The notes under the pieces: model-generated
Told to the model about the DNA's origin: nothing
Databases searched by the model: none
What the model saw: the letters and a program-made list of their open reading frames with translations, nothing else
Source: Paenibacillus psychroresistens
GTDB lineage: Bacteria; Bacillota; Bacilli; Paenibacillales; NBRC-103111
Direction of reading: 5' to 3'
Length of the DNA stretch: 64,000 nt
Assembly (NCBI RefSeq): GCF_009728935.1
Contig: NZ_CP034235.1
Coordinates: 4,440,001-4,504,000 of the forward strand
Made by a program: the position numbers and the translations under genes
Shown here: positions 41,273 to 50,966 of the stretch, one piece after another
Position numbering within the stretch: position 1 is the first letter of the stretch
How the letters are laid out: every line of letters starts with the position of its first letter

Positions 41273-42620
41273 TCGTAATCTCCTCCACCGCCCAAATATG
41301 ACAATCCATTCGACCATCTTTTAAAGTAATGTTCACTATGTCACCTAATTGCACTTGGGTTACAGATTTAATTAGGTTTTTCTTATTCTCGTCATATACA
41401 AGACTGTACCCACGCTGCATAACCTTCAAAGGACTTAATGCATCCAATTGCTTCAGCTGTGTATTCCAGCGATATTGATGTGATTTCAGCAATGTTTGCA
41501 TGGCAAGCAGCAATTGTCGCTCCGCTTGACCCACTCTTCGCTTAGTATATAGAACCTGCTCTTGCGGATTGAAGCCACTTAATCGCTGTTCCAGCTTCAG
41601 CTTTTTCTGCTCTGCACGGGTCACCTTATTCTGAATCTTATACCGCAGCTGCTCCGTCAAACGATCGAGCCGTTCTGTAGGCTGAATCAACTGTTTACGT
41701 GGATTAAGCAGATATGGAGATCGCTTTACCCGCTCTAAGCGCTCACGCTTTGCTTGCAGCTCCTGGAATAGCCCACGCTGCAAACGATTCGTAAGCTGAG
41801 CCATCTGCTGCCTCAGCTCCATGTGATGCGGTACAGCCAATTCTGCTGCCGCTGTAGGAGTAGCCGCTCGTAGATCCGCTGCAAAATCAGCAATCGTAAA
41901 ATCCGTTTCATGGCCAACCGCTGAAATAATCGGAATCACGGATGCAAATATACTGCGCGCAACGGCCTCTTCATTAAAAGCCCAAAGCTCTTCTAGTGAT
42001 CCGCCGCCGCGTCCAACAATTAAAAGATCGACTTCTTTTCTAGCATTCATTTCTTTAATCGCTTTAACTATCGCAGGTGCCGCTTGTGTGCCTTGTACCA
42101 AGACTGGATATAGTAGAATAGGTATCGTCGGAAACCTGCGCTGCAAGGTTATAATGATGTCTCGAACTGCTGCACCCGTAGGGGAAGTAATAATGCCGAT
42201 TGCTTTGGGAAAGCGTGGAATCTGTTTTTTACTGCTTGCAGCGAATAATCCTTCCGCTTCCAGCTTTTGCTTTAATTGCTCATAAGCCATATACAAGCCG
42301 CCAATGCCATCTGGCTGCATTTCAGTCACATAGAATTGATATTGTCCATCCCGCTCATATACGGAGATATTCCCTCGAGCAATAACTCGGGTTCCCTCTC
42401 GCGGCATAAACGGCAATCGTTGATTTTGTTTAGCAAACATAATCGTCTTGATGCGGCTGTCAGTATCTTTTAAGGTAAAATACATATGCCCACTGGAATG
42501 ATGGGTAAAATTAGAAATCTCCCCGCGTACCCAAACATCCTGCAATAAATCTTCACTCTCTAGAACCGCTTTTATATATTTATTAAGATCCTTAATGGAG
42601 AGAATCGCTTCACGTTTCAT
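41259..42620 (-). CDS. xseA: Exodeoxyribonuclease VII large subunit
   Basis: A 453-aa nuclease that degrades single-stranded DNA. N-terminal OB fold (VWVRGEISNFTHHSSGHMYFTLKD, residues 31-100), then the catalytic core with GIITSPTGAAVRDIIITLQRR near 145, LIVGRGGGSLEELWAFNEE near 205 and SAVGHETDFTIADFAADLRAATPTAAAE near 240. C-terminal coiled coils from about 275 bind XseB. Full length. Confidence 0.96.
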   Translation of the reverse strand: MKREAILSIKDLNKYIKAVLESEDLLQDVWVRGEISNFTHHSSGHMYFTLKDTDSRIKTIMFAKQNQRLPFMPREGTRVIARGNISVYERDGQYQFYVTEMQPDGIGGLYMAYEQLKQKLEAEGLFAASSKKQIPRFPKAIGIITSPTGAAVRDIIITLQRRFPTIPILLYPVLVQGTQAAPAIVKAIKEMNARKEVDLLIVGRGGGSLEELWAFNEEAVARSIFASVIPIISAVGHETDFTIADFAADLRAATPTAAAELAVPHHMELRQQMAQLTNRLQRGLFQELQAKRERLERVKRSPYLLNPRKQLIQPTERLDRLTEQLRYKIQNKVTRAEQKKLKLEQRLSGFNPQEQVLYTKRRVGQAERQLLLAMQTLLKSHQYRWNTQLKQLDALSPLKVMQRGYSLVYDENKKNLIKSVTQVQLGDIVNITLKDGRMDCHIWAVEEITNGQD

Positions 42621-42632
42621 AGTGAGTCACAG

Positions 42633-43499
42633 CTAAGCATGCACAGAAGCCGAATTCGCCTTCTTCGCCGCTTCCAAGGTATTACGCAAAAGCATAGTAA
42701 TGGTCATCGGGCCAACAACGCCAGGTACAGGGGTAATATAACCTGCAACCTCAACAACATCGTCAAAATCAACATCTCCAGCAAGCTTGCCCGTATCCAA
42801 ACGATTAATGCCTGCATCTATTACGACAGCACCTGGTTTAACATGGCCTCGTTTTACCATCTTTGCTCGACCTATTGCTACGATTAGAATGTCTGCTTGC
42901 TTTGTTATTTCTTCCAAGTTTGTTGTTTTGGAATGGCAAATAGTCACAGTGGCATTCTCTCGCAGCAGCAGCATAGCCATCGGTTTACCCACTATATTGC
43001 TTCGCCCAATGACAACTGCATGCTTGCCTGCAATCGGAAGATTCAGATGCTTTAAGATCTCAATAATGCCTGCTGGCGTACAAGGTAAGAAGCTTTCTTT
43101 ACCAATCATTAGGTTGCCGACATTAATCGGATGAAAGCAATCCACATCCTTGTCTACAGCAATAGAATCAATGATACGATCCTCGTCAATATGTTTCGGC
43201 AACGGCAATTGCACCAAAATCCCATTGATTTTCTTATCTGCATTCAGTTGTGCAATTAACGCAAGCAAATCCGCTTGTGAGGTTTCTGCAGGCAAGCGAT
43301 GAACTTCGGAATAAATCCCAGCCTCTTCACAGGATTTAGCTTTATTCCGTACATATACAGCGGAAGCTGCATCATCGCCTACTAAGATAACCACTAGACC
43401 TGGTTGAATGCCTTTAGCTGCTAAAGCTTGCACCTCTTGTTTGATTTGTTCGCGGACATGCCCAACAATTTCTTTACCATTAATTATGTGTGCCGTCAT
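42633..43499 (-). CDS. folD: Bifunctional methylenetetrahydrofolate dehydrogenase/cyclohydrolase
   Basis: A 288-aa enzyme for one-carbon metabolism, converting 5,10-methylene-THF to 10-formyl-THF using NADP. Catalytic Lys is in [16 protein letters not shown] near residue 55, [11 protein letters not shown] near 96, [13 protein letters not shown] near 140, the NADP motif [17 protein letters not shown] near 165 and the end [19 protein letters not shown] near 262. Sits between nusB and xseA, the usual Bacillus order. Confidence 0.97.
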   Translation of the reverse strand: MTAHIINGKEIVGHVREQIKQEVQALAAKGIQPGLVVILVGDDAASAVYVRNKAKSCEEAGIYSEVHRLPAETSQADLLALIAQLNADKKINGILVQLPLPKHIDEDRIIDSIAVDKDVDCFHPINVGNLMIGKESFLPCTPAGIIEILKHLNLPIAGKHAVVIGRSNIVGKPMAMLLLRENATVTICHSKTTNLEEITKQADILIVAIGRAKMVKRGHVKPGAVVIDAGINRLDTGKLAGDVDFDDVVEVAGYITPVPGVVGPMTITMLLRNTLEAAKKANSASVHA

Positions 43500-43520
43500 T
43501 AAATACCGCCCCTTATCTAA

Positions 43521-43988
43521 TTAATTTCCCGTTGCCATAGGATGCTTAGCTTTTATCTCGTCTAATTCTTTGATCATCTTACCCAAAACTCCATTAACGA
43601 ATTTACCTGATTCCTCTGTCCCAAAATGCTTAGAAAGCTCAATTGCTTCATTCACAACAACCTTAGGTGGAACATCATCACGGAAAATCATTTCATAGGC
43701 TGCTAGACGAAGCACCTCTTTATCTACCTTGGATAAACGATCAATTTGCCAGCCTTTGAGATATTCAACTAATAATTCATCAATAAGAACTTTATTCTGT
43801 TCTGTTCCGACAACCAGCTCTTCGATATACTTGGGATCAATTTTCTCATCCTTAAGCTCCATTTCGCTTTCATTGTCGTTCTCTGCCTCATCAATAGCCA
43901 TAGCAATGGCAACACTTGCTGTAACCTCATTCATTTGCATTTGATATAAGCTTTGTAATGCAATCTCTCTCGCCAGTCTTCTTCTCAT
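43521..43988 (-). CDS. nusB: Transcription antitermination factor NusB
   Basis: About 155 aa from MRRRLAREIALQSLYQMQMN; GGAGGATCAAG precedes 43988. All-helical NusB fold: first helix REIALQSLYQMQ, then the DRLSKVDKEVLRLAAYEMIF and PPKVVVNEAIELSKHFGTEESGKFVNGVLGK motifs. An acidic insert of about 20 residues (DEAENDNESEMELKDEK near 35-50) is longer than average. With NusE it binds boxA for rRNA transcription. Confidence 0.95.
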   Translation of the reverse strand: MRRRLAREIALQSLYQMQMNEVTASVAIAMAIDEAENDNESEMELKDEKIDPKYIEELVVGTEQNKVLIDELLVEYLKGWQIDRLSKVDKEVLRLAAYEMIFRDDVPPKVVVNEAIELSKHFGTEESGKFVNGVLGKMIKELDEIKAKHPMATGN

Positions 43989-44061
43989 TCTTGATCCTCC
44001 TAAATTAAAAAACCTATGAATGAACAACCTCATGTTAAGAGGAGTTGCCCTTCACAGGATT

Positions 44062-44289
44062 TCATCTGAACATTCTCCATCGATCCGTCAACCAATGCCA
44101 TAAATGCTCCGCACGGACAGCAGGTTCCTTGTGATCTAACCTTTTCCCAATATAATAACCAATAAAAACAATGAAAGCAAAAATCAGCATGTCCCAGAAA
44201 CCCCAGATCAAATAAATAAATCCAAAGAAGATTCCGATAATGGCTCCGATTAATTTACCTTTATGATTGGTTAACCATTCATTCCACAT
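44062..44289 (-). CDS. DUF2273 small membrane protein
   Basis: About 75 aa from MWNEWLTNHKGKLIGAIIGI; AGGTGGGCG precedes 44289. Two membrane helices (residues about 11-30 and 33-50) then a basic tail with HLWHWLTDRWRMFR. DUF2273 proteins accompany AmaP and Asp23-type genes and probably belong to the same membrane complex. Three-gene set asp23-amaP-DUF2273 is intact here. Confidence 0.85.
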   Translation of the reverse strand: MWNEWLTNHKGKLIGAIIGIFFGFIYLIWGFWDMLIFAFIVFIGYYIGKRLDHKEPAVRAEHLWHWLTDRWRMFR

Positions 44290-44303
44290 GGAATCGCCCA
44301 CCT

Positions 44304-44864
44304 TTATTCCACTCTACTTTTAAACGCCGGACTTGCTTGAATAATATTCGCAACAAAAACAGAAACAGAAGCAACTGGAATTCCTGTGACCTCTTCAATT
44401 TGAGTTTTCACGGTTTGTTGAATTTCTTCGGTTAGATTAGGAATCGAGCTCTCTCCATCAACCAAAGTCCGAATAATAATTTCCAAACCACTGGGGCTAA
44501 TGGATACTCTTGCTTTTAGGTCCTTAACTCCACGCGAACGTTGAGCTGCCTTAAGCGCTAAATTCTCCACCGTGTCCACGGAAATGCGAATATCTCCAAA
44601 ATCAGTACGTTGATCAATCGAAGGCGAATTCACACTGCTTGGTCGAACAGCAATATAGAACATACGAATACCAATCAAGAGAATAATCATACTAGCCGTA
44701 ATAAACCAGACAGCCGTTTTTGATTCATAATAAACATCACGTACAAATTTAATCGTTGAATCATAAGGAACGACTCCAAATGCCGCCAGCAATAATAAAC
44801 AAGCGCTCCCAATAATAGTTAAGCTTAGTATAAACAAAAGAAGTCGGTCGATGATTTTGGCCAA
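44304..44864 (-). CDS. amaP: Alkaline shock membrane anchor AmaP
   Basis: A 186-aa protein with two N-terminal helices (LLLFILSLTIIGSACLLLLAA, about 6-27; TAVWFITASMIILLIGIRMFYIAV, about 48-72) and an Asp23-like cytoplasmic domain (LALKAAQRSRGVKDLKARVS, then EEVTGIPVASVSVFVANI). AmaP recruits Asp23 to the membrane in Staphylococcus. It is followed by the DUF2273 gene. Confidence 0.85.
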   Translation of the reverse strand: MAKIIDRLLLFILSLTIIGSACLLLLAAFGVVPYDSTIKFVRDVYYESKTAVWFITASMIILLIGIRMFYIAVRPSSVNSPSIDQRTDFGDIRISVDTVENLALKAAQRSRGVKDLKARVSISPSGLEIIIRTLVDGESSIPNLTEEIQQTVKTQIEEVTGIPVASVSVFVANIIQASPAFKSRVE

Positions 44865-44892
44865 AATGCCTGTCCCCTTCCAATATTAGAGG

Positions 44893-44919
44893 GAACCCCC
44901 TGCATCCTGTAGGGGGTTC
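44893..44919. terminator. Hairpin between asp23-like and amaP genes
   Basis: GAACCCCCT and AGGGGGTTC pair perfectly (nine bp, GC-rich) around a nine-base loop. No T tract on the minus strand; may be a weak terminator or attenuator between the asp23-like gene and amaP. Confidence 0.5.
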
Positions 44920-44940
44920 TCCTGTCATACCCTATTTCAA

Positions 44941-45357
44941 TTATTTAACACGAAGCATAATTCCGTTGTCTTCCTCAGTCTTTTCTTTATCGACTGCTTT
45001 GAAATGCACATCATGAACATGTACATTCACTTCAACAACATCCAAGCCAGTCATCGATTCAATCGCCTGCTTAACATTACGTTGAATGTCGTGTGCTACC
45101 TCAGGGATCTTGTAGCCATAATTAATAATTATCGAAACATCCACCGCTGCTTGGCGTTGTCCTACTTCAACCTTAACACCCTTGGATAAATTCTTCCGTC
45201 CAAGCAACTCAGCAATCCCACCGGCAAACCCACCGCTCATGCCTGCTACACCTTGAACTTCTATAGTTGCTAAACCAGCAATAACCTCAATAACCTCTGG
45301 TGCAATTTGAATACTACCCATATCTGTTTTTTCATAATCTGCGGCTATAGTAGTCAT
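44941..45357 (-). CDS. Asp23/Gls24 family envelope stress protein
   Basis: About 138 aa from MTTIAADYEKTDMGSIQIA; GGAGGCG precedes 45357, so the longer frame is rejected. Typical YqhY/Asp23 pattern: IQIAPEVIEVIAGLATIEVQ with GVAGMSGGFAGGIAELLGR, then VDVSIIINYGYKIPEVAHDIQRNVKQAIESMTGL. In Bacillus yqhY lies beside accBC and affects acetyl-CoA carboxylase activity; the same neighbourhood is seen here. Confidence 0.92.
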   Translation of the reverse strand: MTTIAADYEKTDMGSIQIAPEVIEVIAGLATIEVQGVAGMSGGFAGGIAELLGRKNLSKGVKVEVGQRQAAVDVSIIINYGYKIPEVAHDIQRNVKQAIESMTGLDVVEVNVHVHDVHFKAVDKEKTEEDNGIMLRVK

Positions 45358-45446
45358 ACATAAACGCCTCCTAACTCTTATAAATACTATACCATCCTTG
45401 AAAATATATGACAAATATCAAGTTAAGATAAATGACTATACTATTT

Positions 45447-46805
45447 TTAAGAATGCGGGTCATTCACATCATGATCTTCAAGGAATTTAATATCAAAATC
45501 CCCTTTGATAAAGGTGTCATGCTCTAGTAAACGTTGATGGAAAGGAATTGTTGTATGAATACCTTCAATTGAAAATTCGCTCAATGCTCTCTTCATACAG
45601 GCAATAGCGTCCTCACGCGTTTTTCCCCAGACAATTAGCTTGGCAATCATAGAATCATAATGAGGTGAAATCGTATATCCCGGATATGCTGCGCTATCTA
45701 CTCGCACACCTAAGCCACCTGGAGGCAAATAAAAACTAATGGTTCCTGGTGAAGGCATGAAATTACGATTGACATCTTCAGCATTAATCCGGCATTCAAT
45801 GGACCAACCATTAAAGACAATATCCTCTTGTGTGAAAGAAAGCGGTTCGCCTTCTGCCACTCTAACCATTTCTTTAATTAAATCAACGCCAGTAACCATC
45901 TCCGTAACGGGATGCTCCACCTGAATTCGCGTGTTCATTTCCATGAAATAAAATTTACCGTCAGGGCTTAATAAAAACTCCAAGGTTCCAGCTCCTGAAT
46001 AGTTCACAGCTTTTGCTGCTCTAACTGCTGCATCTCCCATTTGCTTGCGGATTTGAGGAGTAATAATCGGACATGGGGATTCTTCCAGCAGTTTCTGCCT
46101 TCTACGTTGGATGGAACAATCACGCTCACCTAAATGAACCACATTGCCATGTTTATCGGCAATAATCTGAATTTCCACATGCTTCATACCTGTTAAGAAC
46201 TTCTCTAGGTAAACACCGGAGTTACCAAAAGCCTTTTGAGCTTCTTGTTGTGCCGATGTGATTTGTTGAACTAAGGATTCTTCATCTTCAGCGATCCGAA
46301 TTCCTTTACCACCGCCACCTGCAGTAGCTTTAATAATAATCGGATAGCCAATATCACGAGCAATGCTTAGAGCATCCTCTATATCTTCCACTAATCCATC
46401 TGAACCAGGAATAATCGGGACATTAGCAGCCTTCATCGTCGATTTGGCAACTGATTTATCGCCCATCTTGCGAATGGCATCTGGTGAAGGACCGATAAAG
46501 GTAATATTGCATTTGCCACAAATTTCTGCGAAGTCTGCATTTTCAGCTAAAAAGCCATAGCCAGGATGAATCGCATCTGTATCTGTTAAAGTAGCAACAC
46601 TCATTATATTAGTAAAATTCAAATAGCTGTCGCGTGACAAGGTGGGCCCAATGCAATAAGCTTCGTTTGCGAGTTTAACATGAAGCGAATCGCGATCGGC
46701 TTCAGAATAAACAGCAACCGTGTAAATGCCCATTTCTCGGCAAGCTCGGATAATACGAACCGCAATTTCTCCACGATTCGCAATGAGTACCTTATGAAAT
46801 TTCAT
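45447..46805 (-). CDS. accC: Biotin carboxylase subunit of acetyl-CoA carboxylase
   Basis: A 452-aa ATP-grasp enzyme that carboxylates biotin on AccB, the first step of fatty-acid synthesis. N-terminal [20 protein letters not shown], the [18 protein letters not shown] loop near 80, the glycine-rich ATP lid [16 protein letters not shown] near 160, catalytic [21 protein letters not shown] near 285 with the Glu, Asn and Arg. Full length. Follows accB by about 107 bases. Confidence 0.97.
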   Translation of the reverse strand: MKFHKVLIANRGEIAVRIIRACREMGIYTVAVYSEADRDSLHVKLANEAYCIGPTLSRDSYLNFTNIMSVATLTDTDAIHPGYGFLAENADFAEICGKCNITFIGPSPDAIRKMGDKSVAKSTMKAANVPIIPGSDGLVEDIEDALSIARDIGYPIIIKATAGGGGKGIRIAEDEESLVQQITSAQQEAQKAFGNSGVYLEKFLTGMKHVEIQIIADKHGNVVHLGERDCSIQRRRQKLLEESPCPIITPQIRKQMGDAAVRAAKAVNYSGAGTLEFLLSPDGKFYFMEMNTRIQVEHPVTEMVTGVDLIKEMVRVAEGEPLSFTQEDIVFNGWSIECRINAEDVNRNFMPSPGTISFYLPPGGLGVRVDSAAYPGYTISPHYDSMIAKLIVWGKTREDAIACMKRALSEFSIEGIHTTIPFHQRLLEHDTFIKGDFDIKFLEDHDVNDPHS

Positions 46806-46911
46806 TTATGTATTCCTCCTAAGAGTTTTCGTGAGAAAACTCACTTCGTAAGCATGATCTTTGAAACTGGCTTCGTAAGCATTAAATAATTAAGCTTACG
46901 CAGCGGCGTTA

Positions 46912-47406
46912 TTATATCTTTACTAAGAAAAGCGGTTGGCCGTATTCAACTAATTGACCATTTTCAACGAGGATCTCAACAATTTCACCTGTTGTATCTG
47001 CTACAATATCATTCATCAACTTCATCGCTTCAACAATACAAACCACTGTTCTCTCTTTTACTTTATCTCCGACCTTAACGAATGGACCCGATTCAGGTGA
47101 AGAAGCGTGATAGAAAGTACCTACCATGGGAGATACGATGCGATGCAAGTGAGACTGGTCTGCGATTGCTGAAATTGTTGCTTGATTCGCTGAACCATTG
47201 GATTGAACATCTACTGCTTGTTGATTTTGAATTGGAGCTGCCATTTGCTGATAATGTGCTGCAGGTGCCGATGTCACAATAACGGATTCTGTTTTATTCG
47301 GTTTGCGAATAAGCAGTCTGGATCCTTCATTCTGAATCTCAAGCTCTTGAAGCGTGGATTGATCCACTAGTTTAATTAATTCTTTGATTTCGCTTAATTT
47401 GAACAT
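46912..47406 (-). CDS. accB: Biotin carboxyl carrier protein
   Basis: A 164-aa carrier. N-terminal helical region (LSEIKELIKLVDQSTLQELE), a Pro/Gln/Ala-rich linker (about 45-90) and a biotinyl domain with the EAMKLMNDI biotin-Lys motif near residue 127, preceded by PMVGTFYHASSPESGPFVKV. It shuttles carboxybiotin between AccC and the transferase. Has its own promoter region with a palindrome (47463-47480). Confidence 0.97.
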   Translation of the reverse strand: MFKLSEIKELIKLVDQSTLQELEIQNEGSRLLIRKPNKTESVIVTSAPAAHYQQMAAPIQNQQAVDVQSNGSANQATISAIADQSHLHRIVSPMVGTFYHASSPESGPFVKVGDKVKERTVVCIVEAMKLMNDIVADTTGEIVEILVENGQLVEYGQPLFLVKI

Positions 47407-47462
47407 CAGAAACTCACTCCTATAAGTTACATTAAAAATACATAGACTTTGAAAAGGATAAG

Positions 47463-47480
47463 ACTAACGTTAGTATTATA
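47463..47480 (-). promoter_or_regulatory. accB promoter -10 with adjacent 12-bp palindrome
   Basis: Minus strand TATAAT (47480-47475) is followed at once by ACTAACGTTAGT (47474-47463), a perfect palindrome covering the transcription start area. No good -35 is visible. The spot is right for an operator controlling accBC. Confidence 0.5.
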
Positions 47481-47502
47481 ACACAAACCAATGAAATGGA
47501 AA

Positions 47503-47523
47503 GAGCCCAGTTTCACCGGACTC
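47503..47523 (-). terminator. Terminator of the spoIIIA operon
   Basis: Minus strand GAGTCCGG, loop TGAAA, CTGGGCTC then TTTCC. Eight pairs with GU pairs, 21 bases after the spoIIIAH stop. Confidence 0.65.
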
Positions 47524-47543
47524 TCAAAGTCGAACCTATTTAG

Positions 47544-48212
47544 TTAGTTTTGTTCCGGCATAACTTCAATGGAAATGTCCTTAATCCCTACATTTAGTTC
47601 CTTCATAACTAAATCTATTATGCTAACCGCCTGGCTATTTTCTAATTTATTATCTTGGAGAACAACCTTCCATTTATTCGCTGCTTGCGTAACAATTACA
47701 TTAGGAAAGTCCTTACCTAGCGCTTCCTCGACGTCATTGATCTTAGCTGTTTGAGTTTGAATGACCTGCAGATCATCATATGCCTTACCCACTGCTTCTG
47801 TATTTTGCTTGGAATCGGTGATGATGGTCATTAAGCTATCCATTTGTTTAGCAAGATTATCATTGCGTTGCATTTGTTGAGCCATAATGTAATCTTCATT
47901 CGACTTGCCTTGCTGCTCGACCTTCTCTAATACGGCTTCATCTGTTATTTTATCTGTTATTTTATCTGTTATTTTATCAGTAGTCGATTCCACACTCGTT
48001 TCGTTATCCGTTTGCGCTTGTGTAACTGTATCTGGATTATCTAAAGTATCCGGTGTTGTTACTTTTGTATCCACAATGATTTGTTCCGTTTCTGAAGCAT
48101 TTTTTGCCGAATCCAGCTTACTTGCATCCTCTGTAAATAAGTAATAGGCAGATAGCACCACCATCAAGCTTAACATCGATACCAACCATATGGTTTGTCG
48201 TTTTGAATTCAT
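47544..48212 (-). CDS. spoIIIAH: Stage III sporulation protein AH
   Basis: A 222-aa protein with one N-terminal membrane helix (TIWLVSMLSLMVVLSAYYLF), a disordered acidic/Thr region and a C-terminal EscJ/PrgK-like ring-building domain (KTEQNTEAVGKAYDDLQVIQ-like, then DFPNVIVTQAANKWKVVLQD, KELNVGIKDISIEVMPEQ). In the mother cell membrane it binds forespore SpoIIQ, forming the feeding channel. Three exact KITD repeats near residue 83 reflect a tandem 12-base repeat in DNA (47940-47980). Confidence 0.94.
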   Translation of the reverse strand: MNSKRQTIWLVSMLSLMVVLSAYYLFTEDASKLDSAKNASETEQIIVDTKVTTPDTLDNPDTVTQAQTDNETSVESTTDKITDKITDKITDEAVLEKVEQQGKSNEDYIMAQQMQRNDNLAKQMDSLMTIITDSKQNTEAVGKAYDDLQVIQTQTAKINDVEEALGKDFPNVIVTQAANKWKVVLQDNKLENSQAVSIIDLVMKELNVGIKDISIEVMPEQN

Positions 48213-48239
48213 TGTTCTTTCCTCCTGGGAATTTATTTT

Positions 48240-48887
48240 TTAGGATTGCTTACGCGGTAGAATCGAAATACGATTGCTAGGGACATCCAGTCCTCGTTCC
48301 ACAGCTTCGAGAAGCAGCTTTTTCACTGTTAAATTCTCAACGCCATTCGCTACGACAACGACCCCCCTTATTTTGGGTTTGGTATATTTCAACACATACG
48401 GATTCTGATCGCCTGAGCTTTGATAAAGCACGGACTCACCGTTGCGAGTAACATCGGTAATATGGCGTGTCGCTCCATTGTGATCATTTTCGGTTGTTAC
48501 TTGCTGTGTATCTTGGATGTTCTTATCCAGCTGAACTTCTTCGGTAGAATCAATCGTCACTAATACCTCGACAGCACCAACTCCAACAATTTTTTGCAAA
48601 ATATCTCGCAGCTCTGCCTCATATTCGCGCTCGTACTCACTAAAAACTGATTTATCTTTACTGCTTCCACTGCCTAATGTCGGCTTCGTATCCACATTTT
48701 CCGGGGAAGCGCGTCCTGCTGTATTGGGATCAACATCATGTACAGTGGGGAAAGAAAATGTATTGAAAATCATTAAGGCACTGCCAACTAAGCCAATTAA
48801 TAACAGCCAACGAAACGTCTTTACTTTTTTGGTCCCATTCGGACCGCCGCTTAACCATTGCTCCATCTTTTTCAAAAAGCTGCCCAT
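48240..48887 (-). CDS. spoIIIAG: Stage III sporulation protein AG
   Basis: About 215 aa from MGSFLKKMEQWLSGG; GGGAGGTGAAG precedes 48887. One membrane helix (FRWLLLIGLVGSALMIFNTF, about 23-42), then a ring-building domain containing EREYEAELRDILQKIVGVGAVEVLVTIDS and KPKIRGVVVVANGVENLTVKKLLLEAVERGL. SpoIIIAG forms a large 30-mer ring in the channel. Ends NRISILPRKQS. Confidence 0.94.
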   Translation of the reverse strand: MGSFLKKMEQWLSGGPNGTKKVKTFRWLLLIGLVGSALMIFNTFSFPTVHDVDPNTAGRASPENVDTKPTLGSGSSKDKSVFSEYEREYEAELRDILQKIVGVGAVEVLVTIDSTEEVQLDKNIQDTQQVTTENDHNGATRHITDVTRNGESVLYQSSGDQNPYVLKYTKPKIRGVVVVANGVENLTVKKLLLEAVERGLDVPSNRISILPRKQS

Positions 48888-49006
48888 CCTGCGCTTCACC
48901 TCCCTCTGAAAGAATAACTGGCTGCTCAATAAGCTTGTCTATCATTTTTATGACAACAAGTCCAAAAAAATGCTAGAGATGTGGAATAATAAAAAATAAT
49001 AATTTA

Positions 49007-49693
49007 TTAGCTGCTAATTCGAACCTGACTTGGTTTCAACTGCCATTCCTTGGCAATGAATTGTTTGACTTCATCCTGAATGGCTGTGAGCGGTTCATCC
49101 TTAATTGAAGATGCAGGCTTGGTTTGGTTATCCCCATTATCTGTTGTTTTTAAGTCTATAACGACTGGTTCAACAGGTTTCATTGCGGCGATAAAAGGTT
49201 TCTGCGAGGATTGAGGCGAATCACCTTTTTTGTCTTCTTGCCCACTTTCACCTAGCACCACTTTAACTTGATCAATAGTTGGCTTTCCGTTATCGTCCAA
49301 TTGAGTGGTGACTTGCAGAGTTTTAACTATTACCTGATTTTGACTTTCAATACTTTCCTTCATAGAGACCGCAAGCTGAGACTCCAATAGCTGTTTAGCT
49401 TGCTTTTGATTAGCTGTTTTGAGCTCATTGGATTGTGTAACGATCTCAGATAAGGACTGCATTTGATCTCCTTTGGCCGAAGTCTCTCCGAGTGCAGCCT
49501 GCATCCATTGATTCGGTGTCCAGCGATGATGAAACAGCTCATATAAGGGAGATAAAAGCACCAGCAGCAGGAATAATCCGATCACAGTTCGTACATATCG
49601 TTGGAGAGCGTGGCTCGGTAATAACAGGTCAGTGAACGAAGCAAGCAAGATTATTAAGATCAATTCCTTGACCCACCCATTTAACCAGACCAT
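49007..49693 (-). CDS. spoIIIAF: Stage III sporulation protein AF
   Basis: About 228 aa from MVWLNGWVKELILIILLASF; GAGGTTAG precedes 49693, and longer forms are rejected because AF proteins start this way. Two helices (about 6-24, 32-55), then a long polar domain with the end TAIQDEVKQFIAKEWQLKPSQVRI. Forms part of the SpoIIIA export complex on the mother-cell membrane. Confidence 0.92.
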   Translation of the reverse strand: MVWLNGWVKELILIILLASFTDLLLPSHALQRYVRTVIGLFLLLVLLSPLYELFHHRWTPNQWMQAALGETSAKGDQMQSLSEIVTQSNELKTANQKQAKQLLESQLAVSMKESIESQNQVIVKTLQVTTQLDDNGKPTIDQVKVVLGESGQEDKKGDSPQSSQKPFIAAMKPVEPVVIDLKTTDNGDNQTKPASSIKDEPLTAIQDEVKQFIAKEWQLKPSQVRISS

Positions 49694-49764
49694 AACTAAC
49701 CTCGATTCCAACAAAGGGTAATAGGCTGCACCATCCATTGAGCTGAAGTGTTTGCCTTATAGGA

Positions 49765-50955
49765 TCAACGCATCATAACCGATACATTTCCAGCGGTAAT
49801 AATTATGGTGATGGCGAGAAAAAACATAAATCCTACAGCGGCTAAAGCAGCGAAGACATATATCATATTTTTACCAATGATTTGGAGGCACTGGATGATC
49901 GGGCTATCGCCCATAGGCTGTAAAATCGCTGCAGAAACCTTAAAGATCAGAGCCAGTACCAATATTTTTACCGCCGGAAAAGCGCAGAGCAACACTAGAA
50001 TAACAACTCCGGTAATGCCAACAGCATTCTTAACCAATAATGAGGCACCTACAACAGTCTCCGATGCATCAGAGAACATTCGACCGACAACTGGCACGAA
50101 GTTGCCTGTCACATATTTAGCAGTACGAATGGTTACCCCATCCGTTACGGCTCCAGTTGCACCTTGTACAGACATAACTCCTAGAAAAACAGTTACAAAA
50201 AAACCTAGTAAACCTACGGCAATGGAACGCATAAGATTGGCTAGCTGCGTGACTTTGTAACGTTCAGAAATCGAGCTAATTACATGCAATAAGGTAGAGA
50301 GGAACAATAAAGGAAAAACAACCAAATAAATAGCTGTGCCAATCGTATGAATCATAAAAACAATTAAAGGATGAAAAATAGCAGCTGAAGTTAAATTACC
50401 CATTGAAGCCAATAAAGTCAGTAAAAGCGGTACAATCGCCAGCATGAAATGAATCATGCCGGAAATAGCATCTTTTGCATAACCCAACGCTGTATTCAAG
50501 CTGTTCATAGCAAGCACAATTAGAACCATATAAGAAACGGCATAAGCCACTTTATTAACGCTGCTTTTCTCAAAAGAGCTCTGCAGGGTTTCAAGAATCA
50601 TGCTAAATACCGTCAGAATTACAATGGTCGCCAGCAGCTTTCCATTCATCAATACTTCCCGAAAAAAGAATTGAAATAGCCCTTTGAGGATATTGGAAGG
50701 GTGCAGCCCTTTGCCTTTTGGAACTAATAGCTCCATAAAGCTTGGAGGTTGATTATCTGTAAAATAGCTGCCATAATCCTTCGTTAGCTCTGCCCAATAT
50801 TTCTCAACTGGATCCAGCTGCAGTTGGTTAGCTTGCGATTCAACAAGCGGATCTACTACTGGCGCCGGGGTTGGTGCAGCATGGATGGTTTGAACGGGAC
50901 TGCAAAACAATAAGCCTATGAGTATAAACAGTGTACATATTAGCCAAAAGCGCAT
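49765..50955 (-). CDS. spoIIIAE: Stage III sporulation protein AE
   Basis: About 396 aa from MRFWLICTLFILIGLLFCSP (signal peptide, cut near AAPTPA); GGAGGGC precedes 50955. About eight membrane helices from residue 110 on, with GKLLATIVILTVFSMILETL and RTAKYVTGNFVPVVGRMFSDASETVVGAS, a family signature. Polytopic core of the SpoIIIA complex, likely the inner-membrane export component. Confidence 0.94.
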   Translation of the reverse strand: MRFWLICTLFILIGLLFCSPVQTIHAAPTPAPVVDPLVESQANQLQLDPVEKYWAELTKDYGSYFTDNQPPSFMELLVPKGKGLHPSNILKGLFQFFFREVLMNGKLLATIVILTVFSMILETLQSSFEKSSVNKVAYAVSYMVLIVLAMNSLNTALGYAKDAISGMIHFMLAIVPLLLTLLASMGNLTSAAIFHPLIVFMIHTIGTAIYLVVFPLLFLSTLLHVISSISERYKVTQLANLMRSIAVGLLGFFVTVFLGVMSVQGATGAVTDGVTIRTAKYVTGNFVPVVGRMFSDASETVVGASLLVKNAVGITGVVILVLLCAFPAVKILVLALIFKVSAAILQPMGDSPIIQCLQIIGKNMIYVFAALAAVGFMFFLAITIIITAGNVSVMMR

Positions 50956-50966
50956 TCTGCCCTCCA

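Noticed and set aside
49805-50260. A 151-aa plus-strand open frame
   Set aside because: It is antisense to spoIIIAE and owes its length to codon bias there.
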